Origin: Candidatus Aminicenantota bacterium
Lineage (GTDB): Bacteria > Acidobacteriota > Aminicenantia > Aminicenantales > Aminicenantaceae
DNA length: 32,542 nt
NCBI GenBank assembly: GCA_011042725.1
Contig: DQWD01000111.1
Coordinates: forward strand, 1-32,542
Reading direction: 5' to 3'
The notes beneath the pieces were generated by a model that saw nothing but the letters and a program-made list of their open reading frames with translations, was not told where the DNA came from and did no database searches. The position numbers and the translations under genes were made by a program. Every line of letters begins with the position of its first letter. The first letter of the stretch is position 1. Positions 16,671 through 25,287 of the stretch are shown piece by piece.

Positions 16671-17897
16671 ATGATGCTCTTGATGAAACTGCTTATCTTG
16701 GTTTTAGTTTTACTCGTTTTAATTAGGCTAAAGATAGAAATAAGTATTGTTCTTCTCTTGGGAACAGGGCTTCTTGAAATTCTTTTCCCCGTTCCCCTTG
16801 GTGTCTTCTGGCGAAACATTGGAGAGAGTATCTTTAACTCTCAATCCCTATCTTTGGTAGGAATTGTTGTCTTGGTGCTTTTTCTTGGGCGTTTTCTCCA
16901 GATCCAGGGTAATTTTAACCAGATGGTTCGCTCTCTTCAGCAATCCATAAGAGAACCTCGTTTAATTTTAGCGATTCCTCCTGCTCTCATCGGTCTTTTG
17001 CCGATGCTGGGAGGAGCCTTGGTTTCAGCTCCGATAGTTGAAGAGGCCAGCCGGAAGTGGTCGCTCTCGCCCGCTTGGAAAACCTTTTACAATTATTGGT
17101 TTCGCCACATTTGGGAGTATTGTTGGCCACTCTATGTCAATATGATTCTGGCAGCGGCAATTATTCAAGTGCCGATTATGAGAATTTCAATTTTTCAGTT
17201 TCCGTTTACCTTGCTGGCCGCGGCTTTGGGCTTATTTGTCCTTTTTCGCCAAGTTAAGCCTATTGACATTCCCGCAAAAAAATTAAAGCCCCGGGAAGTT
17301 CTCACCCATCTAGGGGAGAGTTTATGGGCTATTTGGCCGATCATCTTGATCATTATTTTTATTTTTATCTTTAAGCTCAGCATGCTTTTAGCTTTGGCCT
17401 TGAGTGTGGGATTAACCCAAGTTTTTTTCCGTTCCCCATTACCCAAAAGATGGCAAATTTTTAAAGAAAGTTTTTCGTGGAAAACCGTCCTTTTGGTTTT
17501 AGCCGTCATGATATTTAAAGGAATGCTGGAAAAGTCATCCGCTCTCACTGGATTGGAGCAGTTACTTCATACTGATGGATGGTGGGCTTATTTTTTACTA
17601 TTTTTCATTCCTTTTGTGTTGGCTTTTCTTACGGGTGTTAACCATGCTTACGTGGGGATTTCTTTTCCTCTTCTTCTGCCCATTATTGGTCAAGGCAATC
17701 CTGATATGATTTTGCTCATGTTTGCTTATGTGAGTGGTTTTGTGGGGATCCTTCTTTCTCCAGCGCATCTCTGTTTGGTTCTGACCCTTGATTATTTTCG
17801 AGCGAGCCTAAAGGATGTTTATCGAATCATGATTATTCCCGTTATTATTATTTTTATGGCTGCTTTTCTTGTCTTGCTTGTTTTCCGGATAGTTTGA
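16671..17897 (+). CDS. DUF401-type polytopic membrane protein (permease-like)
   Basis: Highly hydrophobic, with LLPMLGGALVSAPIVEEASRKWSLSPAWKTFYNYWFRHIWEYCWPLY and GVNHAYVGISFPLLLPII, recognised as the DUF401 pattern. Confidence 0.8.
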   Translation: MMLLMKLLILVLVLLVLIRLKIEISIVLLLGTGLLEILFPVPLGVFWRNIGESIFNSQSLSLVGIVVLVLFLGRFLQIQGNFNQMVRSLQQSIREPRLILAIPPALIGLLPMLGGALVSAPIVEEASRKWSLSPAWKTFYNYWFRHIWEYCWPLYVNMILAAAIIQVPIMRISIFQFPFTLLAAALGLFVLFRQVKPIDIPAKKLKPREVLTHLGESLWAIWPIILIIIFIFIFKLSMLLALALSVGLTQVFFRSPLPKRWQIFKESFSWKTVLLVLAVMIFKGMLEKSSALTGLEQLLHTDGWWAYFLLFFIPFVLAFLTGVNHAYVGISFPLLLPIIGQGNPDMILLMFAYVSGFVGILLSPAHLCLVLTLDYFRASLKDVYRIMIIPVIIIFMAAFLVLLVFRIV

Positions 17898-18082
17898 AAA
17901 GAAGCGGTAAGTTTAAAGATTGGTGTTCAAGCTTTCTCTAGAAGTTATAGACTTTAGTTTTATCCTAATCGGGTGGGACTGAAAATGGTAACATAAGTGA
18001 ATCTAAAAAGAGAAAAGTTGATCAGGATAATTTAATGAATAACAATAAAAAGAGAATCTAAACACTGTTGAGGAGGCCACTC

Positions 18083-19327
18083 ATGACTAACGATTCAACA
18101 ATCAGAATTTATTATGATGACCCTTACCAGATTGAATTTACAGCCCGAATAATCGACCAAGTTAAGCAGGGCGATAATTGGGGCCTAGTTCTGGATAGGA
18201 CTTGTTTTTATCCCGAATCGGGGGGACAACCAGCAGATAAAGGTTGGCTAGATGGAGTTCAGGTCATTTATGTCTCGGAAGAAAAGGATAAGATTTTTCA
18301 TTGGGTTACTCAACCACTCCCAGGGCCTCAAGTAAAAGGGAAAATCGATTGGTCGCGTCGTTTTGATCATATGCAACAACATGCTGGTCAACATGTGTTA
18401 AGTCAAAGTTTTTATGAACTTTATCAAGCCGAAACTCTTTCCTTTCATTTAGGAGAACAAACCGCATCGGTGGAAATAGATTTATCCCAAGCAAGTTATG
18501 AGCTGGTGCAAAGGGTTGAAGAGCGGGCCAACCAGATTATCTTTGAGAACAGGGAAATTAAAACTTACTTTGTTTCCCCTTCCAATCTTCATCAAATTCC
18601 GCTTCGTAAGCCCCCCAAAAAAACAGGAGACATCAGGGTGGTTGAAGTTGATAAATTTGACTATTCTGCCTGTGGTGGCACTCATCCGCGCCGGACCGGG
18701 GAGATAGGATTGATTAAAATAACTAGGTGGGAAAAAATTCGCCAAAATATTCGTTTTGAATTTGTGTGTGGCCGGCGAGCCCTAGCTGATTATCAACGGA
18801 AAACAATGGTTACCAGAGAATTGGTTAGCCTCCTCAATGTTCATCAAGAGGAAATAAAAGAATCAGTCCAGAAGACATTAGCCCAGGTGAAGCAAATCCG
18901 AAAAAAATTGAACAAAGCCAAGGAAGAGTTAAGCCGCTACCAAGCCCAGGAAATGGCCAGCCAAGCCCAAACTTTTTTTATCACTGAGTATTATCAGGAT
19001 AAAACTCCCGAGGAAGTTAAATTTTTAGCCCGCCAGATTATCCGCTGTGGGCCTTATGCTACTTTATTAGCCACGCGGGTAGGGGGGATGATCCATGTGG
19101 TCATGGCGGTGGCCGATGAGTTGGAGATTAATTTAAGAGAGTTTCAATCCTTAATTGGGGACATTATTAAGGGCAAAGGAGGCGGCAGTCCTACTCTTCT
19201 TGAATTTAGAGGAGAGAAACCAGATATGTTTTCGCAATTGGTTAAGGAAATAACGCAGAATTTTAAAAAGCGCTATCCAAATGTCTTAGCCGAAAAAGGT
19301 GAAAAAAATAATTTGACTTTAACCTGA
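18083..19327 (+). CDS. AlaX-type alanyl-tRNA editing protein with DHHA1-like C-terminal domain
   Basis: YPESGGQPADKG, HMQQHAGQHVLSQSF, DYSACGGTHPRRTGEIG (HxxxH and CxxxH Zn motifs), C-terminal coiled coil and GGGSPTLLEF-type DHHA1 end. Start ATG 18083 follows SD GAGGAGG; the track start TTG 18068 lies upstream of the SD. Confidence 0.9.
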   Translation: MTNDSTIRIYYDDPYQIEFTARIIDQVKQGDNWGLVLDRTCFYPESGGQPADKGWLDGVQVIYVSEEKDKIFHWVTQPLPGPQVKGKIDWSRRFDHMQQHAGQHVLSQSFYELYQAETLSFHLGEQTASVEIDLSQASYELVQRVEERANQIIFENREIKTYFVSPSNLHQIPLRKPPKKTGDIRVVEVDKFDYSACGGTHPRRTGEIGLIKITRWEKIRQNIRFEFVCGRRALADYQRKTMVTRELVSLLNVHQEEIKESVQKTLAQVKQIRKKLNKAKEELSRYQAQEMASQAQTFFITEYYQDKTPEEVKFLARQIIRCGPYATLLATRVGGMIHVVMAVADELEINLREFQSLIGDIIKGKGGGSPTLLEFRGEKPDMFSQLVKEITQNFKKRYPNVLAEKGEKNNLTLT

Positions 19328-19414
19328 GATTTTTTCTTCTTGTTCCTTTTCCTCGGAGATAAAAAACCGAGAGGTGATTAGGACTATATTTGATTTGCTG
19401 GAGCAAGAAATTAA

Positions 19415-20662
19415 TTATTCATAACGAAGGGAGACGATGGGATCAGTCCGGGCCGCCTTCTGAGCGGGGAAGATACCAAAGAAAAGGCCGACGGAAATAG
19501 AGACTCCTAAGCCTAAAGCAACTGACCAGGCTGTTACCGAAGCAGGAAGGGGAGTGGCGGCTCGAACTAAAAAAGCGATGAGAAAGCCAAGGATGACTCC
19601 GATGGTTCCTCCCGTGCCGGTCAAAAAGACCGCTTCGATCAGGAATTGACGAAGAATATCGCCTGCTCGGGCGCCAATGGCTTTGCGAATGCCAATTTCT
19701 CTTGTTCTCTCTTTTACTGCTACCAGCATGATATTCATAACGCCGATGCCTCCCACCAATAATCCAATAGAAGAAATAGCAATCATCACCAAGTAGGCAG
19801 CCCCGGTGAGCTGGTTATAGAGATCTAGCAAGGTATCTTGGGTATAAATGGAAAAATCATTGGGTTTGTCGAAGGCGACTTTGCGCCTTTTACGCAGCAC
19901 AGTGATGATCTGGTCCATTGTCTCGGGAATATACCCATGCTTATGGGGGGTGATAATTATTTCTAGGCCGGATAAATCGTAGGGGAAATACTTCATTAAA
20001 GTGGTGATCGGGATCCCGACGATATTATCTCGACTTTGACCAAACATTTCTCCTCTTTTTTCCAGAACACCGATGACCCTAAACTTTTCCGCTCCGATAC
20101 GAATTTCCTTCCCCAGCGCCGAGGTGTGAGGAAAAAGAATTTCTTTTAACTCGGCCCCGAGAACACAAACTTTGGTCCGATGGAGAACATCTACAGAAGT
20201 TATAAACCGTCCTTCGCGCGGCAAATACACAGAGAGAACTTGAGGAAATTTTTCGTTAAGGCCAATGATCACCGAATTTTGGCTCTTTTTATCCTGATAT
20301 TTAACGGGGATATTTTCAAAAACATTGGCTACCAGATCGACAGCTACTGCTTTTACTAACGGACATTCTTCTTCGATGGCGGTAGCATCATCAAGAGTTA
20401 AATCTTTTCGTTGCCTTATTTCCTCCGATTCCCCCCCTATTTGAACACCTGGTTCTTGCTTGGAAACAATAATTACATCAGAGCCAACCGACTCCAGTTC
20501 AGCCATGAAACTCCGGTTGAGTCCCTGGATGATGGAGACCATGCCGATGACCGTCATCACCCCGATGAGAATGCCCAAGAGGGTCAGAAAAGAACGAAGT
20601 TTATGAGTTTTGATGGAATCAAAAGCCATCTGGGTGATTTCTTTAAATAGAGTCCACTTCAT
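19415..20662 (-). CDS. MacB/FtsX-type ABC transporter permease
   Basis: N-term AFDSIKTHKLRSFLTLLGILIGVMTVIGMVSIIQGL, C-term GGIGVMNIMLVAVKERTREIGIRKAIGARAGDILRQFLIEAVFLTGTGG and GIFPAQKAARTDPIVSLRYE. Confidence 0.95.
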   Translation of the reverse strand: MKWTLFKEITQMAFDSIKTHKLRSFLTLLGILIGVMTVIGMVSIIQGLNRSFMAELESVGSDVIIVSKQEPGVQIGGESEEIRQRKDLTLDDATAIEEECPLVKAVAVDLVANVFENIPVKYQDKKSQNSVIIGLNEKFPQVLSVYLPREGRFITSVDVLHRTKVCVLGAELKEILFPHTSALGKEIRIGAEKFRVIGVLEKRGEMFGQSRDNIVGIPITTLMKYFPYDLSGLEIIITPHKHGYIPETMDQIITVLRKRRKVAFDKPNDFSIYTQDTLLDLYNQLTGAAYLVMIAISSIGLLVGGIGVMNIMLVAVKERTREIGIRKAIGARAGDILRQFLIEAVFLTGTGGTIGVILGFLIAFLVRAATPLPASVTAWSVALGLGVSISVGLFFGIFPAQKAARTDPIVSLRYE

Positions 20663-21894
20663 TGTTCACTTCTTAGGGCATCGATAGGATTTAGTTTGGC
20701 GGCTTGAGAAGCCGGATAAAGGCCGAAAAAAAGTCCGACAGACATCGAGACGAAAAGAGCAATAATTATGGCGCCAGGTTCAATACTGGAGGGGAGAGAA
20801 GAAGTCAGGGTGACAATGCGGGCGATGATAAAACCGAGTAGAATCCCAATAGCTCCCCCTGTTGTGGCCAGAATACTTGACTCGATTAAAAATTGGAAGA
20901 GGATATCTTTTCGGCGGGCTCCGATGGCCATCCTAATACCTATTTCCTTGGTTCTCTCGGTAACGGAGACTAACATAATATTCATGATCACGATGCCCCC
21001 GACAATAAGGGCTATAGAAGAAATGGCAATCATGGCAAAATAAATTCCATTGGTGGCCGATTTATAAAATTGAATAAAAGAATCCGAGGTTCGAAAAGAA
21101 AAATCATCAGGCTCATTGAATCTTAAATGACGTTTGGCTCGAAGAACCGTTCGGACTTCTTCTTGCGCCTGGAGCATCTCTTCTTGAGAGAGAGTATGGA
21201 CATTGATGGTGATTGACCGCCGGGAGCCGTAGATTTTTAAAAAAGTGGTGATGGGAATTCGGACAAAATTGTCTTGGCTCATTCCCAGGATTTTCCCTTT
21301 TGGCTTAGCTACCCCGATAATAAGAAAATTTAGATGACCCACCTTAATCCACTTTCTTAAAGGATCAGTCTGGGGAAAAAGATGTTGGGCTACATCTGCT
21401 CCGATAATGGCTACATTGCGGGAGTGATCTTCGTCTTCCTTAAGCAGGTGACGACCACTGGTTAGCTCTTCGACGCTGCCGATAAGGTGGTCAACATGAG
21501 TTACGCCGCGAATAGTGACGTTTTTCAGCGAACGTGAACCATACTTTACTGTTCGGGAGGTGGAAGTTGAGGCGCCAACTAACCGGCAAGACTGGCATTT
21601 CTCTCTAATTATTTTCATGTCTTCTAAGGTTAGATCTTTTCTTTTTAACTGCTTACGAAATTCTTCCAAAGAGGTAGCTCCAAAAGAAAATTTACTTACA
21701 GCAAAATCGTTGGCTCCGTAGAAGGAAAATTTTTCATAGACGTAATTATTTAATCCTTGAATTATCGAAACCACAGCAATGATGGTCAAAACACCGATAA
21801 TAATACCTAGAAGAGTGAGGAATGAGCGTAACTTGTTGGCCCACAGGGAGCTGAGGGCCATGTTTAAAGATTCATTGAGGGGGAGCTTGGGCAT
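20659..21894 (-). CDS. MacB/FtsX-type ABC transporter permease (tandem paralog)
   Basis: MALSSLWANKLRSFLTLLGIIIGVLTIIAVVSIIQGL, GGIVIMNIMLVSVTERTKEIGIRMAIGARRKDILFQFLIES, GLYPASQAAKLNPIDALR. 4-nt overlap with the downstream paralog. Confidence 0.95.
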   Translation of the reverse strand: MPKLPLNESLNMALSSLWANKLRSFLTLLGIIIGVLTIIAVVSIIQGLNNYVYEKFSFYGANDFAVSKFSFGATSLEEFRKQLKRKDLTLEDMKIIREKCQSCRLVGASTSTSRTVKYGSRSLKNVTIRGVTHVDHLIGSVEELTSGRHLLKEDEDHSRNVAIIGADVAQHLFPQTDPLRKWIKVGHLNFLIIGVAKPKGKILGMSQDNFVRIPITTFLKIYGSRRSITINVHTLSQEEMLQAQEEVRTVLRAKRHLRFNEPDDFSFRTSDSFIQFYKSATNGIYFAMIAISSIALIVGGIVIMNIMLVSVTERTKEIGIRMAIGARRKDILFQFLIESSILATTGGAIGILLGFIIARIVTLTSSLPSSIEPGAIIIALFVSMSVGLFFGLYPASQAAKLNPIDALRSEQ

Positions 21895-21914
21895 TATTCC
21901 TATTCCTTACCTAC

Positions 21915-21942
21915 ATTTTACATCAAGAATTACGAATAACAA
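21915..21942 (-). promoter_or_regulatory. Putative promoter for the permease operon: TTGTTA-N16-TAAAAT
   Basis: Minus strand -35 TTGTTA 21942-21937, 16 nt spacer, -10 TAAAAT 21920-21915; ATG at 21894. Confidence 0.4.
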
Positions 21943-21950
21943 GAGAAAAG

Positions 21951-21975
21951 GTTCTGGAAATTAGAAGTTCTGGAA
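21951..21975. repeat. Direct repeat GTTCTGGAA x2 (period 16)
   Basis: GTTCTGGAA at 21951-21959 and 21967-21975. Confidence 0.6.
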
Positions 21976-21978
21976 GGC

Positions 21979-22004
21979 AGATTTCTAGGTTAAGAAGATT
22001 TCTA
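21979..22004. repeat. Direct repeat AGATTTCTA x2 (period 17)
   Basis: AGATTTCTA at 21979-21987 and 21996-22004. Confidence 0.6.
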
Positions 22005-22032
22005 AGATATGATTTAGGTGGAAGAATGGAGC

Positions 22033-22068
22033 AAAAAATCCGTTAGGGGGTGCCTAACTTGGTTTTTT
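22033..22068. terminator. Bidirectional rho-independent terminator-like hairpin
   Basis: AAAAAA-TCC-GTTAGG-GGGTG-CCTAAC-TTGG-TTTTTT: perfect 6-bp stem 22042-22047/22053-22058, A-tract upstream and T-tract downstream. Confidence 0.6.
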
Positions 22069-22102
22069 CTAGGGAGGCTTTAACGGGAAGTGGGGAAGTA
22101 AC

Positions 22103-22131
22103 TTGACAACTGCTGCTTGAGGCACGAAAAT
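22103..22131 (+). promoter_or_regulatory. Putative promoter TTGACA-N17-GAAAAT
   Basis: Consensus -35 TTGACA 22103-22108, 17 nt spacer, -10-like GAAAAT 22126-22131, ATG at 22142. Confidence 0.45.
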
Positions 22132-22141
22132 TTAGGGCGGA

Positions 22142-23122
22142 ATGCGGGCATTATTGTTTACTGGCTCCCATCTTGAATTAAAAGCTGATTTTCCCGAGCC
22201 GAAAATCAAAAAAGGGGAAGCCAAGATCAAGGTTTTAAAAGCTGGAATCTGTAATACTGATTTAGAGATCACCAAGGGCTACCTAGGGTTTCGGGGAGTT
22301 TTAGGACATGAATTTGTCGGGGTTGTCGAAGAAGCAAGTTCCCCAGGTTTGCTTGGCCAGAGAGTGGTCGGTGAGATAAACCTACCTTGTGGGCAATGTA
22401 AATATTGTCTTCATGGTCAATCTCGTCATTGTCCCTCTCGTCAAGTTTTAGGAATCAAGGACAAAGATGGAGTTTTTGCCGATTATGTAACCTTGCCAGA
22501 AAAGAACTTACATTTGCTTCCGGATTCCTTAAGCAGTGATGAAGCTCTTTTTACCGAGCCCTTGGCTGCTGCCTTAAGGATTATTGAGCAATTGCCTCCT
22601 GATTTTGTCAAAAAAAAGGAAGAAATAAAGGCCTGTGTGCTAGGTGATGGGAAACTTGGCCTTTTGGCTGCTCAAGCCCTAAAGAAAGTTTTTCCCCAGG
22701 TAAGTTGCCTTGGCAAGCATGGAAATAATTTAACACTCCTTTCTTCTTGGGGCATTACCACCTATCTGAATACCGACCATGGAGGCCTCAAATTTGACTT
22801 AATTGTTGAAGCAACTGGAAATAAAGAAGGTCTTAACCAGGCCGTTAGTTTAGTTCAACCCGAAGGAATTATTTTTCTCAAAAGTACCCTTCAGGATGAC
22901 TATGAGGGTAATCTTTCTCCTTTAGTCATCGATGAGATTCAAATAATAGGTTCGAGGTGTGGACCGTTTCCCCAGGCCATTAAATGGCTGGAGAACAAAA
23001 GAGTTGAAGTATTGAAGATGATCGAAGCTGAATATACCTTGGAGAGAGCCAAAGAAGCGATGCAACGAGCAGCCCAACCAGGTGCTTTGAAAGTAATTTT
23101 AAACATCAACTCTCCGGATTAA
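22142..23122 (+). CDS. Zinc-containing MDR-family alcohol/polyol dehydrogenase-like protein
   Basis: KAGICNTDLEITKGYLGFRGVLGHEFVGVVEE (catalytic Zn), CGQCKYCLHGQSRHC (structural Zn), Rossmann-like VLGDGKLGLLAAQ. Confidence 0.9.
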   Translation: MRALLFTGSHLELKADFPEPKIKKGEAKIKVLKAGICNTDLEITKGYLGFRGVLGHEFVGVVEEASSPGLLGQRVVGEINLPCGQCKYCLHGQSRHCPSRQVLGIKDKDGVFADYVTLPEKNLHLLPDSLSSDEALFTEPLAAALRIIEQLPPDFVKKKEEIKACVLGDGKLGLLAAQALKKVFPQVSCLGKHGNNLTLLSSWGITTYLNTDHGGLKFDLIVEATGNKEGLNQAVSLVQPEGIIFLKSTLQDDYEGNLSPLVIDEIQIIGSRCGPFPQAIKWLENKRVEVLKMIEAEYTLERAKEAMQRAAQPGALKVILNINSPD

Positions 23123-23254
23123 CGGCCAAAAAATAGGGAAGAAGTATTAGTTTCGATGGTGGAACGTAAAGAAAAAGAAGAACTTAAATTAGTGGAAAGA
23201 ATGGTTCAAGGCAAATTTAAGTAAATTATTTAAATCTATTCAGGGAGGATAGAG

Positions 23255-23854
23255 ATGACTGAAGACAGTAAATATAAACTCATAGAAAAGTCATGTCTTT
23301 ACTTTTTAACCCCTGGTCCTCATAATACGCTTATGACGCTGGAAAAGGCCGCTCAACGAGCCGATGAACTTGAAATAGCTGATATCCTTGTCTCTTCCAC
23401 TTCGGGTCGAACGGCGCTTGAGGCCGTGGAATATTTTAAAGGAAAAAACTTGGTGATTGTTACCCATTCCACCGGCTTTACTGGCCCTGATTACCAAGAA
23501 TTTTCCGGGAAAATTAGAAAAGAGCTAGTGAACAAGGGAATCAAGGTGTTGACTTGTCAACATGCCCTAGGGGGAGTAGGACGGGCTGTCCGCAAGAAAT
23601 TAGGCACCTACCAATTAGAAGAAATCATTGCTTATACCCTTCGCCTTTTTGGGGAAGGGACTAAAGTGGCCATTGAGATGGCGATGATGGCTGCCGATGC
23701 TGGGCTTGTTTCCAGCCAGAAACCTTGCCTATCTATCGGGGGAACGGGGAGGGGAGTGGACACTGCTCTGGTGCTTATACCCGCTCCTGCCCAGAATTTT
23801 TTTGATATTCGTATCTTGGAAATAGTAGCCAAGCCTCATTTTTGGCCGAAATAA
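23255..23854 (+). CDS. Stand-alone pyruvate kinase C-terminal (alpha/beta) domain protein
   Basis: TLEKAAQRADELEIADILVSSTSGRTALEAVEYFKGKNLVIVTHSTGF...KVLTCQHALGGVGRAVRKK; PK_C-like, 199 aa with no catalytic barrel. SD GGGAGG. Confidence 0.8.
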   Translation: MTEDSKYKLIEKSCLYFLTPGPHNTLMTLEKAAQRADELEIADILVSSTSGRTALEAVEYFKGKNLVIVTHSTGFTGPDYQEFSGKIRKELVNKGIKVLTCQHALGGVGRAVRKKLGTYQLEEIIAYTLRLFGEGTKVAIEMAMMAADAGLVSSQKPCLSIGGTGRGVDTALVLIPAPAQNFFDIRILEIVAKPHFWPK

Positions 23855-23940
23855 TAAGCCCTTAATTAGGGATTGACCAGGATCGGAAAGATTCAAAAAT
23901 GGTTAGAATAAGCAAGAATAAAATAACCAAGGGAGGGCCG

Positions 23941-24510
23941 ATGAAGCGATTTTTAATTAATCTGGCAATAATAGGCCTGGTTATAGTTTCTCCAAGCCTG
24001 GTGAACGCCCAAACTGGCTTTTATTTAGGCTTGCTTGGAGGATATTCAGCTCAGAAGCCAAGCTTATCTAATTTCGAATTTGAATTCGACCGCGACCCAA
24101 GTTTTGTCTATGGAGCAAGATTGGGACTAAAATTCATGATGTTGGCTGTGGAAGGTGTTTTTTTTCAGGCCTCCCATTCCCTGACTACCGATGATCCAGC
24201 TTTTATTTTTTGGGCCAATCGCCAAGTAGATACTAATTTTTTAGGTGTGCAGTTAAAATATTTCTTGCCCCTGTTAATGCTCCAACCTTATTTTTCATTG
24301 GGTTATGGCTATTTTGGAGCCAATGTGGAAGCGATTGGTCAAGATCGTCAAGGAAGCTGGAATGCGGGAGTTGGAGTTGAGCTCCATCTAGGAAAAAAAT
24401 TTGCCCTATTGGGAGAAGGTCGTTACTTTTTTTCTCAATTAGAAATTGACAACGAGGAAATGAAATTCGGTCAGTTTGTTCTTTCGGGAGGATTTAATTT
24501 TTACTTTTGA
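23941..24510 (+). CDS. Outer-membrane beta-barrel-like protein
   Basis: Signal peptide MKRFLINLAIIGLVIVSPSLVNAQT, then GFYLGLLGGY...SLGYGYFGANVE...GVGVELHLGKKFALLGEGRYFFSQ...GGFNFYF (aromatic C-terminus). Start placed at ATG 23941 after SD GGGAGGG. Confidence 0.8.
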   Translation: MKRFLINLAIIGLVIVSPSLVNAQTGFYLGLLGGYSAQKPSLSNFEFEFDRDPSFVYGARLGLKFMMLAVEGVFFQASHSLTTDDPAFIFWANRQVDTNFLGVQLKYFLPLLMLQPYFSLGYGYFGANVEAIGQDRQGSWNAGVGVELHLGKKFALLGEGRYFFSQLEIDNEEMKFGQFVLSGGFNFYF

Positions 24511-24525
24511 CTTGAAGAGCGATAA

Positions 24526-25251
24526 GTGTTGATCCGCTTAAATAAATATTTAGCTCAGGCTGGTGTTGCTTCTCGCCGGGAAGCTGATGAGCTTATTCAG
24601 CAAGGCCGGGTTTTTATTAATGGAGAAGCCGTGACTTCTTTGGGGATTAAAATTGATCCCGATCAAGATACCGTTGAGGTTGATGGCCAGAAAGTAGCCC
24701 ATAAGAATCAATTTATTTATGTTTTACTTAATAAACCTCCAGGGTATTTGGTAACTCGAAATGATCCTTTTGGCCGCCAGACTATCTATAATTTACTTCC
24801 TGATTTTCCGGTTTGCATACATCCGGTAGGAAGATTAGATGCCCCAAGCGAAGGACTCCTCTTGCTAACCAATGATGGAGAATTAGCCTTTCGCGTGGCT
24901 CATCCCCGCTACCAGTTAGCCAAGACATATCTAGTCAAGGTGAAAGGCAATTTACCAAAGGAAGCTTTAACGAGGATGAAAAAAGGTATCTATTTAGATG
25001 GGCGGTGGACGAAACCAGATAAATTGCTGACTATCGCGGAAGGGAGAGCACAAAGCGTTTATCTAGTAGAAATCCATGAAGGACGAAAAAGAGAAATAAG
25101 GCGAATTTTTCAAGCTGTCGGAGCCTCAATTAAGCAGTTAAAAAGAGTTAGATTAGGCCCATTGAAATTAGGGGATTTAAAAAAAGGTCAGTGGCGCCAT
25201 CTTACTCCCCTTGAAGTCCAGAGGTTAAAAAAGGCGGTGGGACTTGTTTAA
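24526..25251 (+). CDS. 16S/23S rRNA pseudouridine synthase, RsuA/RluB family
   Basis: S4 domain IRLNKYLAQAGVASRREADELIQQGRVFINGE; catalytic HPVGRLDAPSEGLLLLTNDGELAFRVAHPRY; GRKREIRRIFQAVG. Confidence 0.93.
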   Translation: MLIRLNKYLAQAGVASRREADELIQQGRVFINGEAVTSLGIKIDPDQDTVEVDGQKVAHKNQFIYVLLNKPPGYLVTRNDPFGRQTIYNLLPDFPVCIHPVGRLDAPSEGLLLLTNDGELAFRVAHPRYQLAKTYLVKVKGNLPKEALTRMKKGIYLDGRWTKPDKLLTIAEGRAQSVYLVEIHEGRKREIRRIFQAVGASIKQLKRVRLGPLKLGDLKKGQWRHLTPLEVQRLKKAVGLV

Positions 25252-25287
25252 TCCCCCTAAGATTAAAATTAATAACGAGGAGGAGCA

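Noticed and set aside
19340-19380. CCTCGG-AGATAAAAAA-CCGAGAGG possible hairpin between convergent genes
   Set aside because: Only about 5 bp with a bulge and a 10-nt loop, and no clear T-tract; weak as a terminator.
68-19392. 12-nt repeat GGACTATATTTG at 68-79 and 19381-19392
   Set aside because: Exact 12-mers are expected by chance in a 32-kb AT-leaning sequence; no flanking similarity.
23156-23224. 22-codon ORF MVERKEKEELKLVERMVQGKFK between the MDR and PK_C genes, in frame with the MDR stop
   Set aside because: Too short, without a clear SD; an open stretch of about 33 codons after the stop is not statistically unusual. Only conservation could revive it.
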